From Talinum fruticosum (Eukaryota > Streptophyta > Magnoliopsida > Caryophyllales > Talinaceae): a stretch of DNA of 64,000 nt. The notes under the pieces were generated by a model. It saw nothing but the letters and a program-made list of their open reading frames with translations. It was not told the DNA's origin and did no database searches. Below, piece after piece: positions 33,189 through 45,187 of the stretch. The translations under genes and the position numbers were made by a program. Position 1 is the stretch's first letter. The number at the start of each line of letters is the position of its first letter. Location: positions 1,685,657 through 1,749,656 of the forward strand of contig JAITYX010000104.1 in NCBI GenBank assembly GCA_021018815.1, given 5' to 3'.

Positions 33189-34095
33189 GAAACAAAGGTT
33201 TCAACTCGAGTACGTTCATTGCTCGTACCCTTCGAAAATTCACATATTTTAGCAAATCTCAACATTTCTTATATATATAACTAATAATGAATCATTTGCA
33301 AATCAAGTTTTGTCACCTAATTAAGTGGTCCCCGATTAATTATCAATTATCAATTATCGTGGCTTACGCCCTTCAATTCCACTGCGCGGCTTCAACTCGG
33401 GTTCTCGGTCGGCCCGGGAGGTGTGCACCTTATTCAAAGATCGCATCAATTATACAAGGGGCTCCACTTTCGGATAATAACCTAGCAAGCAAGTTTGATT
33501 CATACTCTCTCCTCTCGATTTCGAACTAAAATGAATTGAAATGTGCGCGCTCAATTAAAATGTTTCAAGACAGCTTTTACGAGTGTAGGAATGTGCGTAT
33601 CGAGTTTCGACTCATTCTTCGAAATATTTTACTGTTTTTGTTTTCAGGAAAGCATATGTGAACAGCCCATTGCCCAAGAAGTCCGACGCAAGCAAGACTT
33701 AGCTGGACTCGTTATCACCGATCTCGTGATAGGTCTAGAAGCTCATAGTGATTTTTCTTCGCATCTAGTTTTTGGGTTTGCCCTATGGCGCATTTTCGGA
33801 TAGTCAATTGCAAGGGCTTTTATAATATATAAAATATCTCGGAATTGAATGTTGGGAGTTGGGTTAATCACGTGGCATGGTTTAATTCTTTGGGGCATAA
33901 ATATTTACCTCTATCGGGGCTTGTTAAAGCGTATATGATTGACGCAAGTTTTTTTTTCTCTTATATGCATTGTATTTTAGCCTTGTCCTATTTTTAGGAC
34001 GACAGTAATGCCTTCGGTCGTTAACTTCAGCTGCGACCATACTTCATACCCTCTAATTAGGGGATTATTAAGTAATGGTGATTGGGGGCGTTACA

Positions 34096-34588
34096 AATTT
34101 GCATCTCGTTGTTTTCTCGGTTGTAAGAACAAGTAAGATGAGGTTCTGGATCTGCCTACCAAGGCAGAGGCCGATGCCGACTCCATTAGCCCTTGCTCTC
34201 GGCCGACGCTCGTCACCGTCATGTATAGGCTACCGCCTGTACCGAGTGGTCGGCATTTGAGGCTTCGTCACACCAATCTGGCCGTAAAGCCTCACGACAG
34301 GACCAAAACCCTAATTTTATTGATTCCTAAATTATAAAATAAGATCCCAAGAATTCTAAAAATAATTACTAAAAAAATAATTAATAAAATCGTCATTCAA
34401 ACTTTGACTCGATTAGATTTAATAAAACTCGAAAAATCATAAAAAAAGGTTCATTCCCAATTTCTAAAATGCATCTTCAAATCCCTAAATCATTTCTTAT
34501 CTTTTCTAAAACCCTTACGCCGAAAAAAGGCTATCGTGGGGAAGCTCGGCCCAATCCTCGGTGTGGACCCGAGGCCATGATTCTTACA
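34096..34588 (+). mobile_element. Tat-1 5' LTR, segment 3 (LTR end)
   Basis: It begins with the second AATTT duplication and ends GGCCATGATTCTTACA, directly before the primer-binding site. The total Tat-1 LTR without nested insertions and duplications is about 2 kb. It contains no gene. Confidence 0.65.
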
Positions 34589-34589
34589 G

Positions 34590-34607
34590 TGGTGACTCCA
34601 CTAGGGA
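34590..34607 (+). promoter_or_regulatory. Tat-1 primer-binding site
   Basis: TGGTGACTCCACTAGGGA begins one base after the LTR end. PBS sequences of the form TGGYGACTCC.CT.GGGA are typical of the Tat/Ogre lineage of Ty3/gypsy elements, not of copia or Tekay. Confidence 0.75.
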
Positions 34608-36146
34608 TAAATTTTTTATTAAGAGGGCGAAACATGAAAATTCGAGTAGTGTGTTTTAGTGATGTGTTTACATTAGGCATCCCGCATTTAGCAACCTTTG
34701 AACTAGTTTAAATATTATTTTGTACCACTAGCAAAACTTTATTGTATCCCCTGCTTATCCTTTGTGGAGAGAGGCCCCCACTGATTTCTTTAGGCGGGCC
34801 CAACTAGGCTTGATTGCCCGAGGAAACGGTACCTCCTCCCTCGTAGCATGCACTCTTAGGCTAAACCCTTTGGTTCACCAAGAGGCACCGATAATTATGG
34901 TTAGTATCTTCATCCTTGCAACCCATGGGGACCAAATTCTCGGACTATGTGTCACCCCGTATCCAAACTCTTGAACTCTTTAACCATAGAACTTTTGCAC
35001 CTTTTAGGTGTCACCTAAACTTCATGTGCATGCTTGAATGAGTGTATGTGTTTTAAATTTAATCTTCTATTTGTGAGCCTTTAGGAATAGGTGAGGAGCG
35101 CTGATTAGACCCTTGCATGGGTGAAAATAAAACACTTTAATGAATTTCCTAGGGTCAGTCCGTTATGTGAATTTAGCCAAAGTCAAAGTTCCCTCTCCTA
35201 TTAGGGTTGGTCCATTGTTTGCACTACCATGTCACTCCAAAAATTTCTTTAGCAATCTAAGTAGTTGTTATTTGAAAGGGTCTTACTCGGAAGTCCCCTT
35301 CTTCTTTTTTAATTATCTAGACCTTTTTATTCTTTTGCATTCTCATTTTTCCATTTGCATTAGCCAAATAAAGTCATCTCGTATTAGATGAGTCCATTTG
35401 CATTAGCCAAATAAAGTCATATCATATTAGATGAGTCCATTTGCATTAGCCAAATATAGTCATCTCATATTAGGCGAGTCCTTTTGCATTAGCTAAATAA
35501 AGTCATCTCATGTTAGGTGAGTGCATTTGCATTAGCAAAATAAAATCATTTTCTAATAGATAGGTCCATTCCTTTCATTTTTGCATCTAGTCCAAGACTC
35601 ATCTCAAATAAGAAAATGCATTATCATATAAGAAGCATCTTTTCTTTAAGGATCATATATTTATTAGATTATCATCATCTCAAATTAGGTGAGTTTGTCT
35701 TGCATATTCATTTCTCATTTAGCCAAATCAAATTCATCTTCCATTAGGAATAATCATTTATGCATTTTAATTCCGCACTAGCGAAATCAAAGAATCATCT
35801 CGATTAAGTCATGCATCATATCATCATCGTATTCTTTATGTGCATCCAAATAAAAGCATCCTTAGTCCCTTCGGGTCTTATGCTTAAGTCCTTTCGTCCT
35901 AAAAGCGATCTTCTCTCACATGGTCCTAAACCTCATCCTTTGGGCTATAGAATAGGGAAGTCTATGAACCGAGTATCGTCGGAATCCGAGCTCTAAAAGA
36001 TTAGAACGTCTCACCAAGGAGTCCGTCACATCTTCCTTTCTTTCCGACTCCGCGGTCCGTATCGGTGCGACAAGCTTCGGTGAATACAACACCATCACAG
36101 TCTACTCCTTATTCTAAGATAGTACCTAAAAAGAGTTCTCTTCTAA
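34608..36146 (+). other. Tat-1 leader (about 1.5 kb), non-coding
   Basis: This is a long untranslated leader between the PBS and gag. It contains a five-unit 43-bp tandem repeat (35350-35564) with looser variants up to about 35800. No protein domain is recognised; small frames here are incidental. Long leaders are common in this lineage. Confidence 0.6.
35350..35564. repeat. 43-bp tandem repeat, five units, in the Tat-1 leader
   Basis: Units start at 35350, 35393, 35436, 35479 and 35522, each beginning T(C/G)C.TTTGCATTAGC and ending TTAG(A/G)(T/C)GAG. The period is exactly 43; the last unit is the most diverged. Related CATTAGCCAAAT and TCATCTC words continue up to about 35800. Confidence 0.93.
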
Positions 36147-37400
36147 TGGATCCTAACCTAGAGTAATATCTTAACCTTAGTCTACTTAATAAGAATATAG
36201 CGAAGGTGGAAACCAGGTTCAATGATCAAAAAGAACATATATCATCTATATCAAGGGATCTTAAGACTATCATAAGGGTTATTGAGGCTAGTAAGAGAGA
36301 TGAGGAAGCTGAACATTTCAAAAGGGAAGAGGTCGAAGAAGTTGAACGTTTGAGAAGGGAAACGACTTTGGTTTTGCCACCTCCACCTGTTTTGTCTCCT
36401 CCAAGCAGTCCCAAATGCAAATCCCCTAAACCCGAATCCAATCTTAGCCTCGATTCTTATTTAGATAAGATAGAACGAATGTTAATGGAGTCATCCATGT
36501 TCAGTAATCATTACGCCGATCATAAGGGATTCACTTCAATCCCTAAGGGTAAACTACCTCATAAGTTTACCATGCCCGATATTAAGTTCAAAGGTTTTGA
36601 AAATCTCCATCACCACATACGCAACTTCTTGGGAGCAATGACTCTTAAGAACATTCCCGAAGACACTTACCACAAGATCTTCCCTTGGACATTTGATATC
36701 GATGTAATAAAGTGGTATAATGCGGTTGACCCATACAAGGTTTCCAATTGGACAGATCTCTGCAAGGAGTTCCTTCATCAATACTCCTATAACACTCGAT
36801 CTACCTATTACCCTTATAGATTTAGAATTAATCAAGCAAGGTGAGAAGGAAAGTTTCACATATTTTCTTACTTGATGGAGAGCAAAGGCAACCCATATGG
36901 TTGATTGACCCTCCGAGAAGGACCAAGTTTGAATCATTATAAAAACCCTTTATCCCAATTACAATCAGCACCTCAAACTTCTACCCATGATGAAATTTTT
37001 AACCCTTAGAGATGCTAGTTTGCTGATAGAAGAAGAGCTATCTACCGCGACCACAAAAGTCGTGACTAGGTATAGAGGTAATTATCATTCCAAAGATAAG
37101 AAAACCTTTAATACCGACAATGCTACAAGGGGTGCAGATGTCAATGCCTTCAATAGGTGTATTGACTACACTCCTATTGATACTACTTACACTAAAGCCC
37201 TTGACTGTCTCTTGGAAAAAGGGAAGATAGAATTGCCAACTATTAGAGCAGAATCAAAACCGCAAAACAATCCAAAAATTAGGACTCGAAAAATTTTGCA
37301 AGTACCATTGTGCACGAGGACATGATATCGAACAGTTGTTGGACATTCAAGAACAAACTAGAAAGCATGTTTCGAAATGGCCAACTACTCTTGCCTAAGA
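36147..37400 (+). pseudogene. Tat-1 gag
   Basis: A frame from ATG 36147 meets a stop after six codons; the long piece is 36206-36844 (212 residues). It has a coiled-coil-like Glu/Arg-rich N-terminus, a proline-rich linker (LVLPPPPVLSPPSSPK), and the Ty3/gypsy Gag core KFTMPDIKFKGFENLHHHIR ... WYNAVDPYKVSNWTDLCKEF, ending in QYSYNT. Downstream, broken frames to about 37400 carry a histidine/cysteine segment (RGHDIEQ, CWTFKNKLE) that corresponds to the Gag C-terminus of this lineage. The product would form the particle shell. Confidence 0.8.
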
Positions 37401-37950
37401 CTGCCTAAAAACCAAGCAATAATAAAAACCAATTTAGTGGCACTTTAGCCATCTTCACTGAACCCATTCCAGGTTAGTAAGATCCGTCTATTCTTATCCA
37501 AGATGTTATCGAATCAAAACCACTTCGAGCTTACCTCTATTAGATCCGAAGTCCAGGGGCTATGGGTAAGTGATGAAGAAGATGTCTATGAAATAAAAAG
37601 CAATAGCGATAACAACGAGTGATGAATTTTGAGGCACACCACCCACGTAAGAAGAAGAGTTTTGGGGAGACGCTAAGAGTCCCGTAATTCGGTTTCTTAC
37701 TAGATCTGGAAGGCATAATGCACCCTTGGGTCCACAATAGACTCAGGAATCCCTAAGAGAGCATGAAGCTACAAACGAAAAAGACAAATTCCTCAAGTAA
37801 ATTTAGAAATTAAAAGTTAATATCTCAATTTGGCAATTAATATCTACTTCCCTGAAACATAGACAAGGCTTTAATAGATGCGCTTAGCAAGATCGAAGTT
37901 TCTCCTAAAATCGCGTCGAGAGGATGTAGAAGGATTGGTTAATAGTGGGG
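37401..37950 (+). other. Tat-1 gag-protease spacer, decayed
   Basis: This lies between the Gag C-terminus and the protease and was probably coding once. It has no frame or motif I can name; stops are frequent in all frames. Confidence 0.5.
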
Positions 37951-38650
37951 ACAGAACCATCACCTTTGATCGAAGGATCTCCCAAAAGACAACAATGCCC
38001 TTTACTTAATCAGTAACTTGCATCAACAAATTTGTTCCCTTAACCTTGGTAGATAATAGATCAGCGGTAAATGTATGTCCCTGGAGAACTGATAGAAGGT
38101 TAGGAATTAAGGAGCAACAACTCTCTAAATAGATTGTTCATCTTCGAGCTTATGATAATTCTAGAAGGACTGCTTTGGGAATAGTGACCTTGCCAATCAA
38201 TATAGGGATAGTGGAGAGGAATATCGAATTTCACGTCTTAGATATCCTAGTTACTTTCAATTTTCTTCTAGGACGCCCTTGGTTCCATGATCATCAAGCA
38301 ATGCCCTCTACACTCGCATCGAAGGTCAAGTCATAACCGTCAACAGGGATAATCTTTGTGTTACTATCACTTCTAAAGAATCTATAGTGGAGATCGAGCA
38401 AGATGCCAATGATGAAGAACTTTACGGCTTCGAAACTCTTTCTACCTTAGAAAGGAATGAAACAATGAAACACCTTTTACCTTTAACCCTTGTGGCAACC
38501 CTAGTGTCCATTCGATGCTTAGGAAGAAGGGGAATTTTCCAGTGTCTTGCTATAGGCCGAAGGGCATACCACCTATTTTTCCACCCCTTGAACCCACTAA
38601 CAACTATAACTTCGGACAAAGCTATCAACCTACCGTTAAGGAGATAGCTG
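37951..38650 (+). pseudogene. Tat-1 aspartic protease region
   Basis: Around 38046-38080 the frame reads LVDNRSAVNVCP. Retroviral-type aspartic proteases of this lineage have D-N-G or D-S-G there; the glycine is replaced by arginine, which should abolish activity. Downstream pieces (RAYDNSRRTALGIVTLPINI, about 38148-38207; FHVLDI...FLLGRPWFHDHQAMPSTL, about 38230-38315) match the rest of the domain, including the conserved LLGRPW loop. The tail to 38650 is a linker toward RT. Confidence 0.78.
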
Positions 38651-39389
38651 AACCCAAGTGAAAAATTCAAACAAAGAGGACTACACCACAGATAGTCCAT
38701 TCTATTAAGCCCTTTCGCTATACTCGAATGGGCGGTTTCTAAGAGAAGGACACAATTTCCCTTATTATGGTTTTTCCGAGCCTTACTACATCAAGGAAAA
38801 AGACATCCTGGTGCCTGGTCTAGAGATTTTTAGTGATTGCTATATTCTAGAATAGGAAGCACCTTACCTCCTTAGAGAGGGACAGTCCACACCAGATTGA
38901 ACCAACTCGTCGAAAACAATCTTTTCGGTCTCTTGTTCGAACAAGAGAGTAATTTAGAAGGGAAATCGGTTTTAGTACTTTCACAAGCTATGTCGCACCC
39001 ACAGTTTGATCCTTCCGGGTTCATCAACAATGTTGATATAGAAGGGTCCAAGCATGTTACTTGGATTGATCCTAAGGAGGGCCAGGAATTTGTCTGTTAA
39101 CCTAGGAGCACATCCTCTTTTTGAGTCCAAGTGCTAGGGCTTGTATTTCTCCTTACGTTGTTTCTAGTTCTTTTCCTAATTCTATCATTTATAATTTTGT
39201 TTCGAGTCTAATGTACTCGTTGCTTCAATCAATAAAGTGAACCTTTTTGCTTACTCCTTGCCTCTTTTTGCACTTAATTGTTTTACCTCTAATGATGAAC
39301 AAGAAATTCCTAAAGAACTAATAAAAGCTATGGAAGATCATGAAAATTACTCACCAATAATAAAGGAAAAATAATAATTAATCCGGGGT
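38651..39389 (+). other. Tat-1 protease-RT linker, decayed
   Basis: No domain is visible. One 67-residue frame (38897-39100) ends VTWIDPKEGQEFVC, which may be linker coding sequence. The rest has stops in all frames. Confidence 0.45.
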
Positions 39390-40800
39390 CAATTGATCAA
39401 CCCCAAGAAGTTAAGATTGAGAAAACCTTAGATCCGAAAGAGCAGAAGCAATTCACTTCGCTCCTTATAGAATTTATCGATGTTTTTGCATGGTCCTGCG
39501 AAGACATGTCGGGTATAGATCCAAGTATAGCAAAACACAAAATTCCACTTTATGAGGATGCTAAGCCGGTCAAGCGAAGTTGAAGAGGATGAAACCCGAA
39601 TGGGCTTTAAAGATTAAGGAAGAGGTTCGGAAATAGTTGGAGGCTAGTTTCATTAAGGTAGTTCACTATCCTCGGTGGGTAGCAAACATAGTTATGGTCC
39701 CGAAGAAAGATGGAAGGGTTCATATGTGCGTCGACTTCGTGGATTTAAACAAGGCCAGTCCTAAAGATGATTTCCCGTTGCCTCATGTGGATCTTCTTGT
39801 AGATAATACAACATGTCATGCTCTACTCTCGTTCATGGATGGGTATGCTTGGATATAATTAGGTGAAGATGGCTAAAGAAGATATGGAGAAGATGACCTT
39901 CATCACTCAATGGGGAACTTATCTGTTATGCGGTGAGGCCATTTGGGCTCAAAAATGTTGGTGCAACGTATTAGAGGACATCAATAACACTACTCGTATG
40001 ATATGATCCATAAAGAAGTTGAATTCTACGTAGATGATATGATCATAAAATTTGAAGATAGGGCAAGGCACTTACCTAGCTTGAGGAAATTCTTCCATAG
40101 ACTTAGAAAGTACAACATGCGCCTTAATCCTCAAAAGTGTGCCTTTGGAGTGACGTCGGGTAAATTGCTAGGCTATGTTGTTAGCCTTAGAGGAATTGAA
40201 GTTAATCCATCCAAGATCAAAGCCATTCAGGAGATCCCTTCATCGAGAACAAAAAAAGAGATAAGGGGTTTCTTAGGACGTTCATGATGACATCAACCAT
40301 TTCGTATCAAAGCCGACTATGGTTTGTGTACCTATTTTCAGGAAATTAAAGAAATGATCCGAGCCCATTTGGGATACAAAGTGCCAACAAGTATTCGAGA
40401 AGGTTAAGGAATACCTGGCTAATCCTCCGAGTGTTAGTTCTACCCCAACTAGGGAAAATTTTACTTCTATATCTCACCACAACGGAAATAGCTATAGGAG
40501 CCATGCTAGCTTAACGAGACGGGAAAGAAAAATGCATGATTTACTATCTAAGCAAGAAGTTCCTAGATTATGAGACTAGATACACGCCATTAGAGAAGAC
40601 ATCACTGGTATTAGTCCGGGCTACCAAGAAGCTCGGACACTACATGTTAGCCCACACAGTACATGTAGTGGCACCTATGGATCCTATTAAGTACATACTT
40701 GAGCAACCGAATATCAGCAGTAAGATAGCGCGATGAACTGTCATGCTATCGGAATTCAAACTCAAGTTTATCCCTCAAAAGCGATCAAAGGAAGGATAGT
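39390..40800 (+). pseudogene. Tat-1 reverse transcriptase and first RNase H
   Basis: RT motifs in order: MVPKKDGRVHMCVDFVDLNK and SPKDDFPLPHVDLLVDNT (39690-39810), LLSFMDGY (about 39825), and the catalytic YVDDM (40030-40044) followed by NPQKCAFGV and GIEVNPSKIKAI. The RNase H part reads IYYLSKKFLDYETRYTPLEK (40539-40598), typical of Ty3/gypsy RNase H. The polymerase copies the element RNA into DNA. Stops and shifts occur near 39580, 39860-40000 and 40287, so it is inactive. Confidence 0.88.
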
Positions 40801-40869
40801 GTCGGAATTCTTGGCTGATATGCATGTGCTCGAATCGCAACCCGAACACCTTGACTTTCCGGATGAGGA

Positions 40870-41410
40870 TATTTTGTAAGTAGAGGTGCACGTTTAGATA
40901 ATGTACTTCGATGGCGCTTCCAATCGAAGGGCTTTAGAGTAGGAATTCTCTTAGTCTCGCCGGAGGGAGCACATACTCCCATTTCAGTCGGACTAGACTT
41001 CGAGGTCACCAATAACGCTACGAGTATGAGGCGTGTATCATAGGATGTTAAGGCTGCAACAAAGATCGGGTCAAGTATATTAGGGTTTTCGATGATTTCG
41101 GTTTGATCATCAACCAGATTTCGCAAAGGTGGAAGGTACCTAGTGAAGCCTTGGCACCCTACCAAGCATACTTGACATAATTATCTAAACAATTTGAGAA
41201 CATCTCTTTCACTTACCTTCCTAGGGATGATAATCAATTTGTGGATGAACAAGCTAAGTTAGCATCCATGATCAATATCCCTATTGGCATTCACTCAATG
41301 CCCGTTCATATTGAGTGGCGGAGTCATCCCGCACACATTTGCGCATTAGAAGTGTCTAATACTGACCATACCAATTGGTATCATGACATTTATCAGTATT
41401 TGGATAAGCG
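40870..41410 (+). pseudogene. Second (archaeal-type) RNase H of Tat-1
   Basis: Downstream of the usual RNase H there is another: MYFDGASN (40900-40923), then PISVGLDFEVTNNAT (about 40980-41022), and PRDDNQFVDEQAKLAS (41222-41270), which hold the acidic residues of an RNase H fold. A second RNase H domain is a hallmark of Tat-lineage elements. The frame is shifted between 40925 and 41100. It may contribute to removal of RNA during reverse transcription. Confidence 0.75.
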
Positions 41411-42640
41411 ATAGTATCTCTTGGACTCCACACCGAGAGCCCAACGAGCCATCGGGATGTTGGCCACCCAATTCTTCGTCAATCAAGGGCAACTGTTCAA
41501 GAAAACTAATTCGGAATTAGCGTACTTTGTGTCAATCAACATGAAGCAAAGTGTATCACGGAGGAGATTCATGGTAGAGAGTGTGGACCTCATATGAATG
41601 GTAGGATGTTAGTCCATAAGGTTCGGAGGTTTGGTTATTATTGGTCAACCATGGCATGAGACTGTCATGAGTTTGTTAAAAGGTGCCATAAATGTCAAGT
41701 CTATGCAAATCTACAACACCAACCATCGTCATTTCTTACAACGTTATCTTTACCTTGGCGATTTTCAGTTTGGGGAATAGACATTATTGGCAAGGTGACT
41801 CCTAAAGGAACAGGTGGTCACGAATTGGTGTTAGTAGCAATCGACTACTTCACCAAATGGGTAGAGGCAGACTTCCTATGCAACTTTGATGTTGAAGCGG
41901 TAGCCAAATTCATCACTCGGAATAGTATCTCGTTGTGATGGGGTGCCCCACGAGTTAATCAGTGATCATGGTAGCCATTTTAAGAAGGACGTAGCGAATT
42001 TTTTGGATAAGTATAAAATCCAGCATCACAAATCTTCCCCGTATCATCCTCGGACCAACGGAGCGAGTTGAGGCCGCTATCAAGAATATTTGTAAGATAG
42101 TGGAGAAATGGCAGTTACCTATAAGGATTGGCCGGATAAATTGCCTTTTGCTTTGTGGGGATATAGAACTTCCATTAGAACCTCTATGGGAGCAAGGCCT
42201 TATTCTTTAGTTTCTACTATGGAAGCATTCCTTCCAATTGAAATTGCCATTCTCTCATTAAGGATAATTGCTGAGAGCCAAATTTGGGAAGCAGAATGGG
42301 CCGAAGCACGTTGTGAAGAGTGAGTACTATTAGATGAAAGGCGCCTCAATGCCTTACATAATGTCCAAATATACCAGGCTCACATATCCAGGGCATTTAA
42401 TAAGAAGGTTAAGCCTCGAAATTTGCAAATTGGGGATTTGGTCCTTAAGGAAATAAGAGCACCAATTCAGGACCCGTGAGGAAAGTTTAAGCCTAACTAG
42501 TAAGGCTCGTTTATACTTAGTCAGATTTTACCTAGTGGAGCGTCAAATTAACTGATTTGGACGGAGAAGAGATTTTACAGATATACCAATTTAGATCGGT
42601 TAATGAAATACTACGCCTAGCATGCTCCTAGGTAGTAGGT
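41411..42640 (+). pseudogene. Tat-1 integrase
   Basis: Pieces in family order: ATQFFVNQGQLFKK (41465-41508), a zinc-binding region with FVKRCHKCQVYAN (about 41668-41710), the first catalytic Asp in VWGIDIIGKV (41767-41797), TGGHELVLVAIDYFTKWVEA (41809-41868), LISDHGSHF-like sequence near 41955, then LWGYRTSIRTSMGARPYSLV (42153-42212) and the C-terminal LNALHNVQIYQAHISRAF. A stop near 42617 ends the frame after RSVNEILRLA. Several frame breaks make it inactive. Confidence 0.85.
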
Positions 42641-43033
42641 CGAGCCCATCCCAACCAGGCTAGGCCAAGGCAGTGCACCGACCACCACTCGGACAATAGT
42701 GGGCTGGCCGGGCCATGGTTATCCCTCTTGTTATGGCTTTTTCTTTTAATTATGTGGTTTATTTGCTAGATGGCCCAATTAGGCAATCCATCAGTATCTT
42801 TTATTTAAGGGTGGTCCAATTTATCTATTTATTTTTACCTCTAAGTGAGCGATAGAAATATAACAAGTATAACATAATACTTACTTTCATTTAATAAACA
42901 GTAAGCCTACTACTTACCTAAATACATAACTAAAAGAAAATAAATACAAGCATACTACTTGTAAATAAAAATAAACACTGTTCTAAAGAGGCAAAACTAA
43001 TCCTCCCTTTCTTTTATTCTAAGAGTTTAAGCC
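42641..43033. other. Tat-1 post-pol spacer
   Basis: This is a non-coding stretch between the integrase stop and the end of the first antisense gene. Nothing recognisable was seen. Confidence 0.5.
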
Positions 43034-44641
43034 CTAGTCTATCATTACTTTCTTTCCCTTAGGATCGCTAGACTCGGCGTCTTCATCTCGGATACGTTCC
43101 TTCAGTTCTTGAATTTGGCGGGTCCTCCTTTCTTCAAGTTCTTTGGCTTTAGTTTCTCTTCGACGAGCACGTGCAGTCATCCAAGGTTTTATTTCGCGAA
43201 TTTGCAAAGGGGCAGCAGTAGGGACAACTTCTTCGGATTTATCTCTCCGAGTCTCGGTGCTTTTCATCATTCGGGATCTACTTCTATGATCCGCTCTAGA
43301 TAATAGGGAGAAATAGTAATGTTAGGTTTGCCTTCAGGGGTCAGCAAGTCTGCAGGAGTTAGCGGTTTCAGCAGACCTCTCCAATATTCGGCCACGACCT
43401 GATCCGTTTAGAGCTACCATGCCCCTTGAACAAGTCAAAGGTAGCGGGTCGAGATACAATCCAATAGTTGTATTACTTGCTCTCTACCCATTTGCCGCAA
43501 CAAGCGGCTAGGGAAGTAATATGTGCTCTCTTCTAGGCCCAGTAGACGTATGAGCGAGTGTGCTGTGAGATATGTGTTTTGAACTTGGACACCTTCCAGT
43601 TGTTTAACATACCATAGAAGATCATTATTGTGATTTCTAAGGTATTCCTCCCACTAAGATACCGAGTGATCAGCTACTACTGGTTTTCATTTTTGTTGAC
43701 AGATGTGAGTCGCTAGGTATATATCTAGCTTTGGAGGAGCATCAATAAACTCAAGATGTTCCATCAACCAGATATGCACATCACAGATGCAAAATCAAAT
43801 GTTAGTGCCTTGCATGGCCAAAGCATAATCTTTTAGGCCCAACAAGAGCAAAATCGAAAAATAGTAAATAGCGACAAAAAGGCATAAATGAAAGATAGAA
43901 TATTTAGGCACAAACCGGAGGTGTCTCCGCCTCGGGGACGCTCGACACTCGCCTTATGGCCGACACCGCCAACCGGTTTACGTTTGCTTACTTTCGTTCA
44001 TTGTGTTGTGCTTACCTGCACAACGAGAGGGCTTCCGCGGAAGTTTTGCTCAGCATTGGCTACAACTTTGTCTAAACCAATTATTATTTTAGCTACTATT
44101 AGTGGAGTTAAGGAACAATAATCCTCCAATTGTTCCACTAGATTCAATAGGGCCACCGATGCCAAGTCTTCGTGGCCTCCTACTACCAAGAATCCACCTA
44201 TCATACAAGTAATGATAACCCGCCACCTAGGGATGATAATGGATTCAGCATAAGCATACGTGTTGCGGTAGTGCTTCATCAGATTGGTCAAACTCACTCG
44301 GTTCCCAATAAGAATCCGCCCTAGATTCTTATTGCATAGTTTCAGTAGGTATTTGTATTTCTCGTGAAGGTTTTCCGAAGATGCTGGGAACAGTTGGTTT
44401 TGTTCGCCTAAAACTACCTAGTATGGTGTCAAACTCTTTAGGCAGGGGGCACGGTTCCTTATCCCCGAACCTAAAGACATGGTAATGAAGGTCCCAGTAG
44501 GCCGCAGCACCTCTTAGGAAGGGCTAATAGATTTTCACCTGGCGAATGCTAAATAAGACATCCACCCCATAATTGGTTAACCCGGATCTATCCATGTTAC
44601 TCATCTCATACATCCACCGGGTTAACTCAGTCATGTAATTC
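43034..44641 (-). pseudogene. Antisense extra ORF 1 of Tat-1 (DUF7745-like)
   Basis: On the minus strand a frame opens with MNYMTELTRWMYEMSNMDRS at 44641. It continues YWDLHYHVFRFGDKEPCPLP and EFDTILGSFR (about 44510-44420), then a 99-residue frame (44297-43998) with PRWRVIITCMIGGFLVVGGH, and ends in a charged coiled coil (RRRETKAKELEERRT) at 43034. The W...H..F.FGD.E.CPLP.EF..ILG motif is that of a plant protein family found widely in retrotransposon-rich annotations (DUF7745 from memory). Function unknown. Its place after pol, in antisense, matches extra ORFs known in Tat elements. It is interrupted by stops near 44575 and 44335. Confidence 0.55.
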
Positions 44642-45187
44642 ATGGTTTTGAATGTAAAAGGGAGATAGGATGTGTTTTTAGTTTGGCTCGATGAAAGATT
44701 TTGAGTTTGTATTTCTTCCGCACCACACTGATCCTATTTGTACGGGTTTTTCTGGAGGTCTCAAAGTCCTACTGCACCTCAATCGCCAAACCAATCCCAA
44801 TTGCCCCAGGTCTTGCAGGTGGCCGTTGCCGGTCATGGCTGTGGCCTAGCCTGTTTCGTTGTTCTCTTTAGCCCGAGCAATCCTTGGACTATTTTTGCCT
44901 CGGACCATGGCGCATACTGTGGACCATGTACTTGAGATTTTCCTTTTTCTTTTTATTATTTTCTTTTAGGGGAATGGGGGCTAGGGCAATTTTTTTTAAA
45001 AAATTGTCTTTGTAACTTTTTTCCTAAGGTTTGTGCATCATATTAAATAAAAGAACGCATTTTTAGAATCGAGTCCTGCATTTCATCCCATTGCATAAGA
45101 GTCTTCATTACAAAATAAATAATACATTAATAAACAAACACCCTACAAGGATTCATCAATTAGTAAGCAACATAAGCAACAAGGAGT
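44642..45187. other. Spacer between the two antisense genes
   Basis: Nothing coding is recognised. A purine-rich stretch AGGGGAATGGGGGCTAGGG (44968-44986) resembles a polypurine tract but is not followed by an LTR-like start, so I leave it unassigned. Confidence 0.4.

Noticed and set aside
44968..44986. Purine-rich tract that could be the Tat-1 polypurine tract
   Set aside because: No LTR start follows it and the second antisense gene lies beyond; not enough support.
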